Origin: Marasmius tenuissimus
Lineage: Eukaryota; Basidiomycota; Agaricomycetes; Agaricales; Marasmiaceae
Direction: 5' to 3'
Assembly (NCBI GenBank): GCA_029532415.1
Contig: JAQOTA010000033.1
Coordinates: forward strand, 806,001 to 870,000
Length of the DNA: 64,000 nt
The notes below the pieces were generated by a model that was given only the letters and a program-made list of their open reading frames with translations, made no database searches and was not told the DNA's origin. Numbering within the stretch: the first letter of the stretch is position 1; every line of letters begins with the position of its first letter. The translations under genes were made by a program, and so were the position numbers. Of the stretch, positions 1 through 11,072 are shown piece after piece.

Positions 1-49
1 AAGAAGGTGATCTCGACATCCATTATTACTTTCAAGTTATCTATACTAT

Positions 50-1960
50 TTATGATTGGCCCTCTACTATGTTTCTGCAAAACAAAAGCACGCTAACCCA
101 CAATGATCTACGATCAGTCATATCATCCGAGAACGCATGGTGTTGCTGAGCTAGATGCTCATCCAGCATACACACCTCCTCGTCACTGAATGGGCAGGAG
201 AACACAGGTACAACAACATGGGAGAGGTTTCTGGGCATTCTGGACCTGCGCCACCCTCCATCTTCTTCCTTGTCTACTCCATCGGTCTCCATCCATTCGA
301 GTGTGGTTTCCTCATGGTTTTCTTCAAAGTGATGGTGAAGCAGGTCAGCATCGTCTAATTCACCCCAGTCCACACCATAACTCTCCAAGTCCTCTTCAGC
401 TAAAGAATCCGTGTCCATATCCACATGTCCAGGCTGGAATTGCGACATATCTCTAAATCCATTCTGTATCTGTCCAAAGAAAAACATGTCGTGAGGCGAT
501 CGTTCGTGTTTGCCTCCCCTTCGCATGGATACAGCATGGTTGTTCCATGCTTCAGCCCAGCTCAAGGCTTCTTCGTTTATGGCATGTTCGAACAGGTGGT
601 GAAGTAACCACATCTGTGCATCATTATCTGGTCGTAGATTGGCTGTGGCTTCCAGGTGCTTGAAGAATTCCCTCCATTTGTGTGCAAATCCAGTGGTGAC
701 ATCCCTCCAAAGCCTCTCAATGTGAATGTTGTGAATGCTCCTAGAAGAAAGGGTCAGAGAACACCTTTACACACAAACAAACTTACTGACCTTCCCCAGA
801 TATAGGAACCTCTTTCTACACCGTAAGACTCCTCCATGAACCGTGCAACATCAATGTTCTCTCCACCATGGTCTCCTCGCACACAACTTGGGGTTCCATG
901 TTCTTCCCGAGCGTCATGGAATAAGTCCAAGACTGTATCCACACGGTTATTGTCACTGACTCTTATCCCTGTAACGAGTCTGGAGAATCCGTCAACAAAG
1001 GCATGAATGACAAAACGATATCTGATCAGTTCTATATGACATTTGGTCAGTTTCTTGATAAGATTATACCGATCTCACTTACTATGTTGGCCGTCGTGAT
1101 GCCAGAGTGAGTTTAGACCTGCTACTCTATACACCCGCCTTCCAAGTCTCCAAGAAATCAATGCTGCAGGAAGTCCTTGAACACACTCATAAGACTGTCT
1201 GATTCTTTCTCGAGGAATATCATGGCCAAGGTGCCAGATGTGACCTGTTATCATTTGCCTTCCAAAAGTAGGGAAGATTCGAAGAATGTGGGTGATGATC
1301 TTGTCTAGGGATTCGTCCGAGAGACCAGAATCTCTTGCCCCACAATCTGGGTTGTAAATCCAAACTTGCTGCCCAGTTTCTTCATCCATATATTCAATAT
1401 ACATGGGAGGTCCAGGGGAAAGTATCCTGTAGTCCACTGCATGTCAACGAATAGTCCTTGCATTGAGTCCAAGGACAGGCTCCAACCCAGTTACCCTGCG
1501 CATGGTAAGAGCAGTGGTTAGAAACTGTGGGTCAATCTCAGTGCGTGGTCTGCCTGGTCTGCCGGTATAAACACATTCCATGACCTAGTAGTCACTAACT
1601 CAATGACTGATCTAAATCAATTACACAATAGCGCACCTGGACTACCGGTACGTGGCTGTCTTCAGACTGTTGAATCGTTGTCTCCAGAGCCAAAATCATG
1701 TCTTCTATGCTGGATATAATGATATCGTAGTCTTGAGAAGGAATGGTATCACGGCACTGAAGATTGGTCAGACAACTCAATGTGTAATAGGATTGTTTTC
1801 ATACCTCCTCCACAGCTTGAGCAAACTGGACTGCTGCTTCATGCTCTGCTAGGAGTTGAGCAGAGTCTCCGACCTGTGAGCGAATTGCACGGTTGACACG
1901 AGCTCCCAACTGTTCATATGCACTCTTGATAACAAGTAACTGTCAATGGTCCGGCCCTCT
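50..1960 (-). pseudogene. Integrase-core (DDE) transposon-type gene, broken by an in-frame stop
   Basis: Multi-exon minus-strand gene of the integrase-core type common in mushroom genomes. Exons run about 1960-1822, 1793-1632, 1582-1086, 1052-798 and 742-50, with good GT..AG junctions. Candidate acidic catalytic motifs, in order, are WHHDGQHK (about 1090), HAFVDGFSRL and GDHGGEN (about 870), and NIHIERLWRDV (about 725), which spans a splice junction. This fits a retroviral-type integrase fold that cuts and joins DNA. The C-terminal tail is acidic. The frame carries a TGA at 1444-1446, just upstream of a conserved stretch, where arginine (CGA) would be expected. The only long downstream segment starts at GTG, so the copy is probably dead. 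The true N-terminus was not resolved, and no terminal repeats were found around it. Confidence 0.7.
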
Positions 1961-2366
1961 GCTCTGAGTGTCACTAGCCAACAGCTGTGGAAAGGTGATG
2001 GTTAAAAGAATGAGGAAGATTGCCAGAAATCTAGTCCAAAAGTTGTACATGATGGTAGGGCGAAGGAAGTTTGCTGAAATAGCTACTGCGATTCACAGTC
2101 CTATTCGCGTCATACAGTCTATTGCTGACTGATTGAATGTTTCAACAATGCTATACTGAGCTCACTAGTATCACACCACAGACGCGGAAGAAGAAGTAAA
2201 GGTGTCGGTGATCATTTATTAATGCAGAAAGTAGACTAGGAAACGAGCTGTGTGTATTAATGTATAAGTCTATCTAGAGAAAATCATTGTCTAAGCCTGG
2301 TTATACAAACCATCCTCAGCCATTAACAAACGCCAGCAGGGAACCAAAAAGACAAGCCTTGGCCCT

Positions 2367-5066
2367 TCATAGGTCTGTAGGGGTGAGTTGAAGACTGATG
2401 GTGACTAGCTCCTCTGTAGCAGGGACCCAAAATTCACTGTTGGTAGCGAAAATGTAATCGATCACTGCTTGTAGCAGGCTATTCAAGGGTCCTGGACCAA
2501 AGGCAAGTCCGCTATAAAAGATATCAGGTGGAGATAAAATGGGAAAGATTGTTATGCACTCACGCCTGTATGAATAGAGCTCCCCTCAAAAGAAGGATCC
2601 ACAGAGGGATATCAATGGGCTCTAGAACGACATTTGGTGTGTCAACATAATTCAAGTGAGTGTGATTAGATCTGACGAAGTTAACAAGAGCTTTGATAAT
2701 GTTCGCTTGGCTCGCTGAGTTGTTGGTGGACAAAATGGACAACCGTGATCCGGGAGGGAGCTGTATATTAGTTCTGATGGCACTTGTGAATTCTCTTCCA
2801 GTGGTGGTAAGGAATTGAGGGGTGTCGTCGACTTGGGTAGTGTCAAATGCCCTCCTGCGTCGGTTGCTCGGTCATATGAGGGCAACAACCTAAAAAGAAA
2901 TTAAAATGCTTTTCAAGAAACTCATATTATATAATGTACCTCGTTGTCGGACTCTGCCCTAGCTCTTACCAGGCTTTGTACAGGGTGTTGTCGTGCACTG
3001 GGCAGTGGTGATGGGTGTCGTCTTCCAAGCAATGAAACAGAGGGTGTGGGTGTACTGAACAACTGGACGGAGGAAGGGGACCCAGAGGGTGGATCAAACT
3101 CTGTGATGGGAGAAGACCGAGAAGATGTAGATGGCTCGACAACATCTGAAGGGAGGACATCTGCTGCAGCAACAACAACAGGTGTACCATCATCCAAGCT
3201 AGTCAAGGGACAGCTTTGAAGATGCTCATCATGAGGGACCTCTTCCGTGGTGCTGGTGTCACCTCCCATGTCATGCATCATCCGCATTGTTATACAAGGG
3301 TGCCCATGGCGAGAGACCATCCCGTATGTGGGAGCTATGTTCAAAATAAGTCAGCGACTCTATACCAACAGTGAAGGAGGATTAGACGAACCAAGAAAAA
3401 TGGTCCAGTTAGACCGCTGCTGGCCATGTGCAATAGGGATGGTCCAGCCACATCTTGAGACATCAGCAAGATTATCAACTGTGAACCAGAATGGATATTG
3501 GGATTCGGTGAGCGCTTGAAGATTTCGAATGACAAGCCCCCCTTGTGGAATGTTCCCTGGCTTCAAAACCACCCAGTTTGTTCTGGTGTCGTCAGGGGTA
3601 GGGGCTTCTGGAAACCCAATGCCTCGGGACTTCATCTCGTCCACAACACCCTGAACCTTGCAGAAAATATCAAAACTGCTTTCACGGTTCATGCAAGAAA
3701 AGGAGCCCTCCAAGCCAAAGTCAACCATTCTCACGATCTGAGTAGGCATCTTGATATAATGGAGCTGGGGGGTTTCGGGAGCTACATAGTCAGGCAAGGC
3801 AGTCGCAGGGTTTTGAAACTGTAGAGGTATTGTGAGACTCCTATGAGTGTTGATCTAACAATGCATAAGGCACAACGCCACTCACCAGACCATAGGGAAA
3901 CATCAAGACTCTGCATGTATAAGTGATATGCTCTGGTCCACTAAAACCTCGGTTTGTTCCTCTGATAGATCGTGTGTTGGTGTTGCGGGGAACTGTACCA
4001 GAAGGATATGACCGTGGATTTCCACCCCTCCTTGTTCTTGACGCCGGCACTTGGATGGTGTCACCAGTAGCTGGTCCGAAAATATTTCAGCGGTCCTCAT
4101 CCTCATCCCTATGCCTACTTATGGCCTCCCTCCAACAATCGGCAGTTGTCCCTGATAGATTGACACCTGTTTGTTGCCAGCATTGAACAGTGGGTCCTTC
4201 GGTAACAGAACCGGTAGATGTGTTGGACGGGGGTGTGTTGAATCCGTGGACTATAATTAGATCCCGGTATATCCGAAGTCCCGGTTCATACTTCCTGCCA
4301 TTATGTTATGCGGGACAATGCATTCGCTATTGTTCCATTTGTTTATTGTTCATTATGCTCACATGTACAATTTCCATTGTCGTCCTTATATGGTAACTCT
4401 ATTGTATCTTCATGTATATAAGCTCGTAGTTCTCTACCTGAATCTATAGTGTGCTTGAGCTTCTACGTCTCGCCTCTACCTCTCTAAAACTCCTCTCTGG
4501 TAAGTAGTAGTGTAGCCATGTTGTAGTCCTCTGCGCTAGGCGTCATGCCGGCTCATCAATATTAGAGGCTGCAGTACCAGATGATTCCTCTTCCCTGTTA
4601 GAAAAAGGGAATGTCAATAAATGACCGTTCAAATGACATGTTCAGAGACTTACTGATACATGGGCAGCCTCTCGTGGGCACCCCATTGGAGGTTGCAGAA
4701 TTGACAGTGGTCCGTAGTCGACCTTGCCTGCTACAGTCAAATAAGTATGGCTAGCGCAGCAATAGATGTAAAAAGGCTGCCCCCAACAAAGGATATACAT
4801 CCCATCCTCGCGACGCCACCAGCAGGTGGCAGAATAGTCCTTCTGCTGATCTGATGTTGAAGCTGTGTGTGACCACAGATCAAGCACCTCTCGGGCACAT
4901 CCTAAAGAAACAGAGCATAAGCGAGTTATTCTGAAGAAAAGATAGAAGGAAAACTTACCTCGTCAGCGTAAAACCCCCCACAATGTCCAGGAGGGCATGA
5001 TCGGCATTGAGGCCCAGTGCCGGCAGTGGAAGTTGGTGGTGAGCCGTCGCCCAGCTTGTTATTCAT
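2367..5066 (-). pseudogene. Unknown multi-exon gene with a Cys/His-rich start, split by a solo LTR
   Basis: I do not recognise this gene. A plausible start is the ATG at 5066-5064. The first exon and its continuation after a GTAAGT..TTTAG intron carry spaced cysteines and histidines (CRSC..GHCGGF, then CLICGH), as in a small zinc-binding module. A later exon has HCQFC. Downstream exons lie at about 4190-3900, 3800-3360, 3344-2930, 2888-2574 and 2513-2367, and the C-terminus ends with ELVTISLQLTPTDL. A copia-type LTR at 4234-4558 interrupts it. One reading of the exon at about 4190-3900 contains TGA at 4087-4089, though a different splice pattern could avoid it. The gene lies immediately upstream of the integrase gene on the same strand, so the two may have been partners in one element. 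That is inference. Confidence 0.45.
4234..4558 (+). repeat. Solo copia-type LTR
   Basis: It starts TGTTGAATCC and ends CTCATCA, with a TATATAAG promoter motif at about 4415. Its 3' part follows the same layout as the LTRs of the full element at 5244 (GGTRAG..TAGT.TGT..CATG.TG, then CTC..CA), so it is a diverged relative. No matching 5-bp target duplication is visible: the left flank is GGGGG and the right flank is ATATT. No internal sequence adjoins it. Confidence 0.65.
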
Positions 5067-5243
5067 TATCTATTTCCGTATTAATAAGGGAATTAAGGTG
5101 GGTGAAGTCAGGAATGACAGTCTTGAAAAGAGTGACACGAAGAGTAGTTTGAAAGAAGGTGGTGGTTGTGGTTCAAGTCTGACTGATCTCTGGCAGCGTG
5201 TTTTGTTTGCCGAGAAGTTGGGGATTGTTTGGAATCAAAGGCC

Positions 5244-5501
5244 TGTTAAATCCGGACTACCGGATATATGGACTGTTGTATCGGGCCGCATATATGCTTC
5301 AATCGTTTTACTATGATCTATGCTATTCCTAGTCACTCCTGTTATAGAAGATACAGCCACCTCTGTATAGTATATAAGTAGCTCTGTATCTACATGCAAT
5401 ACCAGTACTTTTACTACTCTCGTTGCTGCCTCTAAGCCTATCTCCAGGTGAGCTAGTCTGTCCCATGCTGCCACTGCGTGGGCAGGACCTCTGCCTCAAC
5501 A
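5244..5501 (+). repeat. 5' LTR of the copia element
   Basis: TG...CA boundaries (TGTTAAATCC to CCTCAACA). TATATAA at 5371-5377 is a likely promoter box for the element transcript. It matches the 3' LTR at 257 of 258 positions. Confidence 0.95.
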
Positions 5502-5516
5502 GGTTATGGGCCCCGG
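5502..5516 (+). other. Putative tRNA primer-binding site of the copia element
   Basis: GGTTATGGGCCCCGG lies directly after the 5' LTR, where reverse transcription is primed. The sequence resembles what I recall for fungal copia elements primed by a half tRNA. The primer tRNA was not identified. Confidence 0.55.
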
Positions 5517-5697
5517 TGCCCTGTCGATGTGCCCTGCGATGGCAGCTCTCTAGGATGTGCACCTTTATTGTGTGCTGCCTATGATGATGCACTATTGTGG
5601 TCGTTGCACTCGATAACCATTGTGACTGCTTAATCGCTGCCGTGATGGGCAGACCGTTAACACTGGTTCTGGACCTGTGAAGTCGACATCTTCATTG

Positions 5698-7770
5698 ATG
5701 TTTGACGATGGTGGACTGTGTCCTCAACAACGATCGATGGCTATCGCCGTTGACCGTGCAGTGATTTCTTTTATCATTGCCTATGATGATGAACCTATGC
5801 TGATCGTTGTTTTATTACTCCAGATCGCTATGGCTCCTGTTATGTCTACCCTTATCCCCACTGTTGAAGTCTTCAGCGGTGTCAACTGGCGCAAGTGGTC
5901 CAAGGGTCTTGGTACCTATGCCATGATCAACGAGTTCTACGACCATTACACCAACGACGATCCTGAACCTGATGCTCCCGACAAACCTACCGAACCGACT
6001 GAACCGAAAGCAACTACTCGCACTGTCACTGTTGCTGCTACAACTACAACTGAAGCGACTACATGCACAGAGACGGTCTCTCCTACCGACGCTCAGATGC
6101 AGCAGTATGCTAGGGACCTGGAGCAGTATGCGAACACTTTGGAGAGGTATGAGAAGGAGGTTATCAGGTATGAAAAGGATAGTCGACGTTGGAAGAAGTA
6201 TGAATTCAAGGCCATGGGTGCACTACGTGCCACCACCACCATTGCCGTGCAGAGTATTATTGAGGATGATGATACGGCTTGGGGTGCTTGGGAGAAGATC
6301 AAGGCTCGTTATGGTCAACAGACTTCTGTGTCTGTTTGGGCTGACTTCAAGTCGGTCATGGAGTTCCGTTTGTCCGGTGGTAACCCCGTTCCCGAAATTG
6401 CTAAACTCGAACTCCTATTCGGCCAGCTCACTGAAGCTCAGATCGATCTTCCTACCCTTGTTAGAGCCATGCTCCTCCTCTCTATCATTCCACAGTCATG
6501 GGCCAACGCTCGTGAATTTGCTACCAATGGTAACTCGCCAGCTGAACTTACTTTCGAAGTGGCTCGTGATGCCATCATTAACCACTACGAATCCCGCAAA
6601 CCCGCTCCTCTCGCGTCGCGCATTTCTTCTGTCAAGAAGAAGGACAAGGACCCGAAGTTTAACCAACAGTCTAATCCTCCTTCGTTGACGTCTAATAATA
6701 ACAACCAATCTAAGAACGACAATGACCAGAAGAAGAAGAATAACCGACGTGGCAGGAAGAAGAAGGGTGATTCTCAGGACAACAAGGGTGACTCCTCTCA
6801 CAAGGGTCATTCTCATATTGCGTCCCTATCTCATTTGTCCATCTCCTCACCCCCCATCATTCCTGATACTCCATCTGTCGTACATCCCGCGGACCGATCC
6901 CGGGATCCACTCCACATGCAGCGTTTCTCCGGTGCTACCTCTGGTGGTACTGTTTTTGAGAATGCTCAGGCTGCTCGCAGTCTTGCCGATCGTCTTGGTG
7001 TTCCCAAGTATGCCCACGTCCTTGAACCTATGGAACAGGGATATGTGGCTGCTTCCTCTTCCTCTCTTAAGCATCGTATTGATGGTCCCTTCTCTACTGC
7101 TCCACCTGCAAAGCGTGCTAAGAGCGTCGAGAAGGTTTACGACCTCTATGATTCTTTCTATGAGGACTCCGACTCTGAACGTGAGGATCGTATTGCGTTG
7201 AACGCTGTGAACGATTCTTTGCGTACAGAGATTGCGAGTGGAAGTGCCATGGACGTTGACAGCGAGATCGCAGATGCCGCTGGTTTTTCCGACGATGTTG
7301 AGTACGATTCAGTCTCCATCGGATCTGAGGAATCTGACGATGACAGGCAAGTGCCTTATCTCAGTCTTTCTTCTAACACTGATACGAACCTACAGTGCGC
7401 CGCTTTACTAGCCACTTCTAAACGTAGTAGTTCAGATATCGTGTCCCGTATGAAATTTGCGCAATTTATTGGTGATCACTTTGCCACATGTGCCAATTGT
7501 AAGGGAAAGAAGGCGACTGGAAACTCGCAAGAGTGGATCGTCGATTCAGGTGCTTCATCGCACTTCACTTATGATCTCGAAGATTTTGCCGAGTACGAAC
7601 CTATGAACAATGGACCGCAGCTAAACACTGCACAGAAGGACAACCCTATCCAAATTAAGGGGAAAGGGACTGTGTTCATCTCTCATTCTGTTGAAGGATC
7701 TGACGGTCGTATGGAGGAACGCATTACGCGACTCTATCCTGTCTATTATGTTCCGCTTTTGTCAATTTGA
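5698..7770 (+). CDS. Copia gag-protease reading frame, ending in TGA
   Basis: Encodes the Gag-like part and aspartic protease. The frame is open from 5677. ATG codons at 5698 and 5830 are both possible starts, and the second begins MAPVMSTLIP. The central part is charged and Lys/Asn/Asp-rich (about 6620-6800). The protease active site DSGASSHF is at about 7543. Only a CANC pair precedes the protease, and I see no complete CCHC zinc knuckle. The frame stops at TGA 7768-7770, right after YYVPLLSI, where copia proteins normally continue into the region before the integrase. The next codons, in the same frame, read LLSLGEFLQ. This is one nonsense change, not a frameshift. Either this copy is mutated (CGA to TGA is a single transition) or the stop is read through. 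Confidence 0.85.
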   Translation: MFDDGGLCPQQRSMAIAVDRAVISFIIAYDDEPMLIVVLLLQIAMAPVMSTLIPTVEVFSGVNWRKWSKGLGTYAMINEFYDHYTNDDPEPDAPDKPTEPTEPKATTRTVTVAATTTTEATTCTETVSPTDAQMQQYARDLEQYANTLERYEKEVIRYEKDSRRWKKYEFKAMGALRATTTIAVQSIIEDDDTAWGAWEKIKARYGQQTSVSVWADFKSVMEFRLSGGNPVPEIAKLELLFGQLTEAQIDLPTLVRAMLLLSIIPQSWANAREFATNGNSPAELTFEVARDAIINHYESRKPAPLASRISSVKKKDKDPKFNQQSNPPSLTSNNNNQSKNDNDQKKKNNRRGRKKKGDSQDNKGDSSHKGHSHIASLSHLSISSPPIIPDTPSVVHPADRSRDPLHMQRFSGATSGGTVFENAQAARSLADRLGVPKYAHVLEPMEQGYVAASSSSLKHRIDGPFSTAPPAKRAKSVEKVYDLYDSFYEDSDSEREDRIALNAVNDSLRTEIASGSAMDVDSEIADAAGFSDDVEYDSVSIGSEESDDDRQVPYLSLSSNTDTNLQCAALLATSKRSSSDIVSRMKFAQFIGDHFATCANCKGKKATGNSQEWIVDSGASSHFTYDLEDFAEYEPMNNGPQLNTAQKDNPIQIKGKGTVFISHSVEGSDGRMEERITRLYPVYYVPLLSI

Positions 7771-10700
7771 CTTCTCTCGCTTGGAGAATTCTTGCAAGGT
7801 GGTCTGCAAGTACGCGGATCATCTAGCAAATTGGCTTTTTATCAAAAGGGTCGACGCCAATCATTGGTATCTTACCCGCTCATGCCTGGTCAAACCATTT
7901 ATTGGGTTAGCTCGCAGAAAGCCTCTGCTCGTAGCTTAATAGCCAAGTCAACAATGGATAAAGTTGACTACAAGGTTCTACACAGACGTTTCGGACATTG
8001 TTCAGACAAGGCTCTGGATAAAGCTCGGAAGCATACTAAGAACTTCCCGGAATTTGACCGAAAACCGAAGAAAACCCGGTTATGCCGAGGATGTGCAGAA
8101 GGAAAGATGCACTCCAGATCGTTCCCTGATTCCACTACCCGTGCCTTGAAACCCTTCGAGAAAATCCACTCCGACCTCAAACAATTCCCCACTGAGTCAT
8201 ACCACAAATACAAATGGTATATGTCGTTTGTCGACGACTGTACTTCACATGGCTGGACAATGCTCATGCGACGCAAATCTGACTCTGTCAAGATGCTCCG
8301 TGACTTTATTGCTATGGTGAAGGTACAATTCGGTGTTGATATTAAGGAATGGATGTCTGATGGAGGGGGAGAGTACAAATCGGATGCCTTTGATGATGTA
8401 CTGAAGGAGCACGGTATCAAGATTCTGACCAGCATTCCATATACGCCGGAACAGAATGGTCGTGCAGAACGGTTCAATCGGACCATTGTCGAGAAGGCTC
8501 AAGCTCTTCGCTTTGATGCTTGTCTTCCACCTTCTTGGTGGGAATTCTGTGTGTTGCACGCTGTTGCACTTCATAATCGGACGCCGTCCCAGCGTTTACG
8601 TTGGTTGACCCCGCATGAGAAGTTGCATGGCAGTGCACCGGATGTTTCGGATCTTCGAGTCTTTGGATGTGCAGCGTATGCGTTTATTCCGGAAAAGCGT
8701 CGAGTTAACAAGTTATCTCCGCGTTCGGAACTGATGACCTTCATTGGTTTTCAGGAAGGCATGAAAGGATATGTCTTTATGAAGATGTCCAATAATGCTA
8801 TCTTCAAAAGCGCTACTGCTCTGTTCGATGAAAACTTGTTCCCGAAGTGTTCTGATAAGAAACTGCGTGGCTTTACCCCGGTGGGTGAAATCCCTGAAAT
8901 ACCGCCGGTATTGGGTGAAAATCCCAACTTCTCTTCGGATAGTGATGATGATTTGTCTGATGACGATCTTTATCCTCCCAAGAACCTTCCAAAGCGATCG
9001 GAATCTCCTCATGACGATGATGGAGATGGTCCTGTACCTCAGGGTGAACGTCAACATCCTGATCCTGATCCTCCATTCCAGCCTCCTAGGCCACCTACAC
9101 CAGTGGGTGGACAAGAGCAGACTCCGCCACCAAGGCGTTCAGGCAGGAAACGGACGGGTACTAAGCAACCTGATAACGTATTTGGTGAACAACGAGACCC
9201 AAATAATCCCTCGCGCATTGTGCGTGATATGGAGAAAAATTCTACATGGAGAGATGCCACGGGTGATAGAGAACCCATGGATCCGCCTACTACTCGTAGG
9301 AGAGGCAGACCTAGAAAAGTTCCTGGGACTAATCGTGCCAGTCTGTCTACCATGTGTAACTCCAGGGGGAGTCAGCCCGATAGCTTAGTGCAACAATTAT
9401 CCCAGGAAGGGGGAGTAGGCTTCGTGATTTATCTGTTAAATCGGGCAGTTCCCGTTCACGATGACCTCACCGATATGTCTAACGTTCGAGAGTGGACTCT
9501 CCGTGACATACTGAAGCTGCCAGCTGAGCAGCAGAGAGAATGGAAGGCCGCTTGCCGCGATGAACTAGAGGCTCTTTGCAAGCGCAAGGTCTTCGAATTG
9601 GTTGACCTACCTAAAGGTCGCAAGGCTGTCAAAAACAGATGGGTGTTTGACGTTAAGTCAGACAGTCGAAAGAAAGCTCGACTTGTTGCCAAGGGTTTCT
9701 CTCAGGTCGAAGGTGTTGACTTTGATGAGATCTTCTCACCAGTTGTGCGGTTTGAAACTGTATGGATGATGCTTGCACTTGCAGCTCTCAAAAACTGGCA
9801 CATTCAGGCATTGGATGTGAAGAACGCCTTTCTTTATGGTGAACTTAAAGAAGAGATCTATATGGATCAACCTGAAGGTTTCAAAGTTAAGGGTCAGGAA
9901 GGGAAAGTCTATCGCCTTCGCCGAGCATTATATGGACTGAAGCAAGCCGCTCTTGAGTGGTGGCGTGCCCTCAGCTCGTCCATGGAAGTAATGGGCTTCA
10001 AACGCTTAACTTCCGATGCAGGTCTCTTCATCTGCAAAGATTGTGAGACTGGTGAAGAATGTATCGCTTTGATCTATGTCGACGATGCATTATTCCTTGG
10101 ACCCAACAAAGCCTTTGTCGAAAAAAAGAAAGCCGAGTTTATGGCTCGTTGGGAATGCCGTGATCCTGGAGAAGTCAAAGAGTTCTTGCGCATGCGTATT
10201 CGTCGCAGAGGCCGTAAAATCCTTCTTGACCAGACCGACTACTTGAAGAAGGTCTTGAAGCGATTTGGCATGCAGAATGCAAAAGCAGCAGATACTCCTC
10301 TTCCCGCCGGCTATATTCCACAACCCAACGAAGGTCCTGTTGATCCCGAACGTCGCGCTCGATATCAATCAGTGATTGGATCGCTTCTGTATATCATGCT
10401 TGGCACTCGTCCAGATATTGCCTACGCTGTTACAAAGCTTTCTCAATTCTCTGCTAATCCATCGGAGGATCACCTGAAGAAGGCGCTTTATATTTGCCGC
10501 TATCTTGCAGGAACTCCAGACTATGCACTAGTCTATGATGGAGCCTCTGACGGAGGTTTACTAGCATTCACTGATTCTGATTGGGCTGCTGATCCTATTA
10601 AGCGTCGGTCGATCATGGGCTATTTCTTCAAATTGGCAGGTGGCATCTTCTGTTGGCAATCACGCGCCCAGAAGACTGTTGCGCTTTCATCCACTGAAGC

Positions 10701-11031
10701 TGAATACATGGCGCTATCCGACTGTAGTCGTCAAGCTGTGTGGATTCGACAGTTACTCTCTGAACTTGGGATTGATATGACTCCTGTTCCCATATGTGGA
10801 GATAATCAAGGCTCGATTTTTATCGCCTCTAACCCAGTTCAAGAACGTCGCACCAAACACATTGATATTCGCTATCATTACATTCGCGAATGTGTTTCAG
10901 ACCGCAAGGTCGATCTTTTCTTTATTGACAGTGCCTACAATCCTGCGGACATGTTTACCAAGAATTTGGGTCATGTCAAGTTCTCCGCTTTTAGAGAACA
11001 TCTTGGACTTGAATTTTATTCGTCCGAATAG
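7771..11031 (+). CDS. Copia pol: integrase, reverse transcriptase, RNase H
   Basis: It continues the gag-protease frame after TGA 7768-7770 for about 1,086 codons. No ATG begins it, so expression would need readthrough or a parent copy without the stop. Domains in order are: an HHCC zinc region (HRRFGH..CRGC, 7985-8090); the integrase core with DLKQ, SDGGGEY and an E in NGRAERFNRT (8170-8500); an acidic, proline-rich linker (8930-9330); RT with DVKNAFLYGELKEE (about 9820) and YVDDALFLG (about 10075); and RNase H with FTDSDWA and SSTEAEYMAL (10570-10720). It ends at TAG/TGA just before the polypurine tract. No other disruption was seen, so the element is one codon from a full frame. Confidence 0.9.
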   Translation, partial: LLSLGEFLQGGLQVRGSSSKLAFYQKGRRQSLVSYPLMPGQTIYWVSSQKASARSLIAKSTMDKVDYKVLHRRFGHCSDKALDKARKHTKNFPEFDRKPKKTRLCRGCAEGKMHSRSFPDSTTRALKPFEKIHSDLKQFPTESYHKYKWYMSFVDDCTSHGWTMLMRRKSDSVKMLRDFIAMVKVQFGVDIKEWMSDGGGEYKSDAFDDVLKEHGIKILTSIPYTPEQNGRAERFNRTIVEKAQALRFDACLPPSWWEFCVLHAVALHNRTPSQRLRWLTPHEKLHGSAPDVSDLRVFGCAAYAFIPEKRRVNKLSPRSELMTFIGFQEGMKGYVFMKMSNNAIFKSATALFDENLFPKCSDKKLRGFTPVGEIPEIPPVLGENPNFSSDSDDDLSDDDLYPPKNLPKRSESPHDDDGDGPVPQGERQHPDPDPPFQPPRPPTPVGGQEQTPPPRRSGRKRTGTKQPDNVFGEQRDPNNPSRIVRDMEKNSTWRDATGDREPMDPPTTRRRGRPRKVPGTNRASLSTMCNSRGSQPDSLVQQLSQEGGVGFVIYLLNRAVPVHDDLTDMSNVREWTLRDILKLPAEQQREWKAACRDELEALCKRKVFELVDLPKGRKAVKNRWVFDVKSDSRKKARLVAKGFSQVEGVDFDEIFSPVVRFETVWMMLALAALKNWHIQALDVKNAFLYGELKEEIYMDQPEGFKVKGQEGKVYRLRRALYGLKQAALEWWRALSSSMEVMGFKRLTSDAGLFICKDCETGEECIALIYVDDALFLGPNKAFVEKKKAEFMARWECRDPGEVKEFLRMRIRRRGRKILLDQTDYLKKVLKRFGMQNAKAADTPLPAGYIPQPNEGPVDPERRARYQSVIGSLLYIMLGTRPDIAYAVTKLSQFSANPSEDHLKKALYICRYLAGTPDYALVYDGASDGGLLAFTDSDWAADPIKRRSIMGYFFKLAGGIFCWQSRAQKTVALSSTEAEYMALSDCSRQAVWIRQLLSELGIDMTPVPICGDNQGSIFIASNPVQERRTKHIDIRYHYIRECVSDRKVDLFFIDSAYNPADMFTKNLGHVKFSAFREHLGLEFYSSE

Positions 11032-11061
11032 ACGCTTTGTGCTTTACTTGTGCTGCACTTA

Positions 11062-11072
11062 GCGAGGGGGAG
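11062..11072 (+). other. Polypurine tract of the copia element
   Basis: GCGAGGGGGAG abuts the 3' LTR, the expected site for plus-strand priming. Confidence 0.75.

Noticed and set aside
5972..9388. Plus- and minus-strand frames within the copia element in other phases
   Set aside because: They overlap the gag-pol frame, are low-complexity (Leu/Ser/Arg-rich) and lack any motif.
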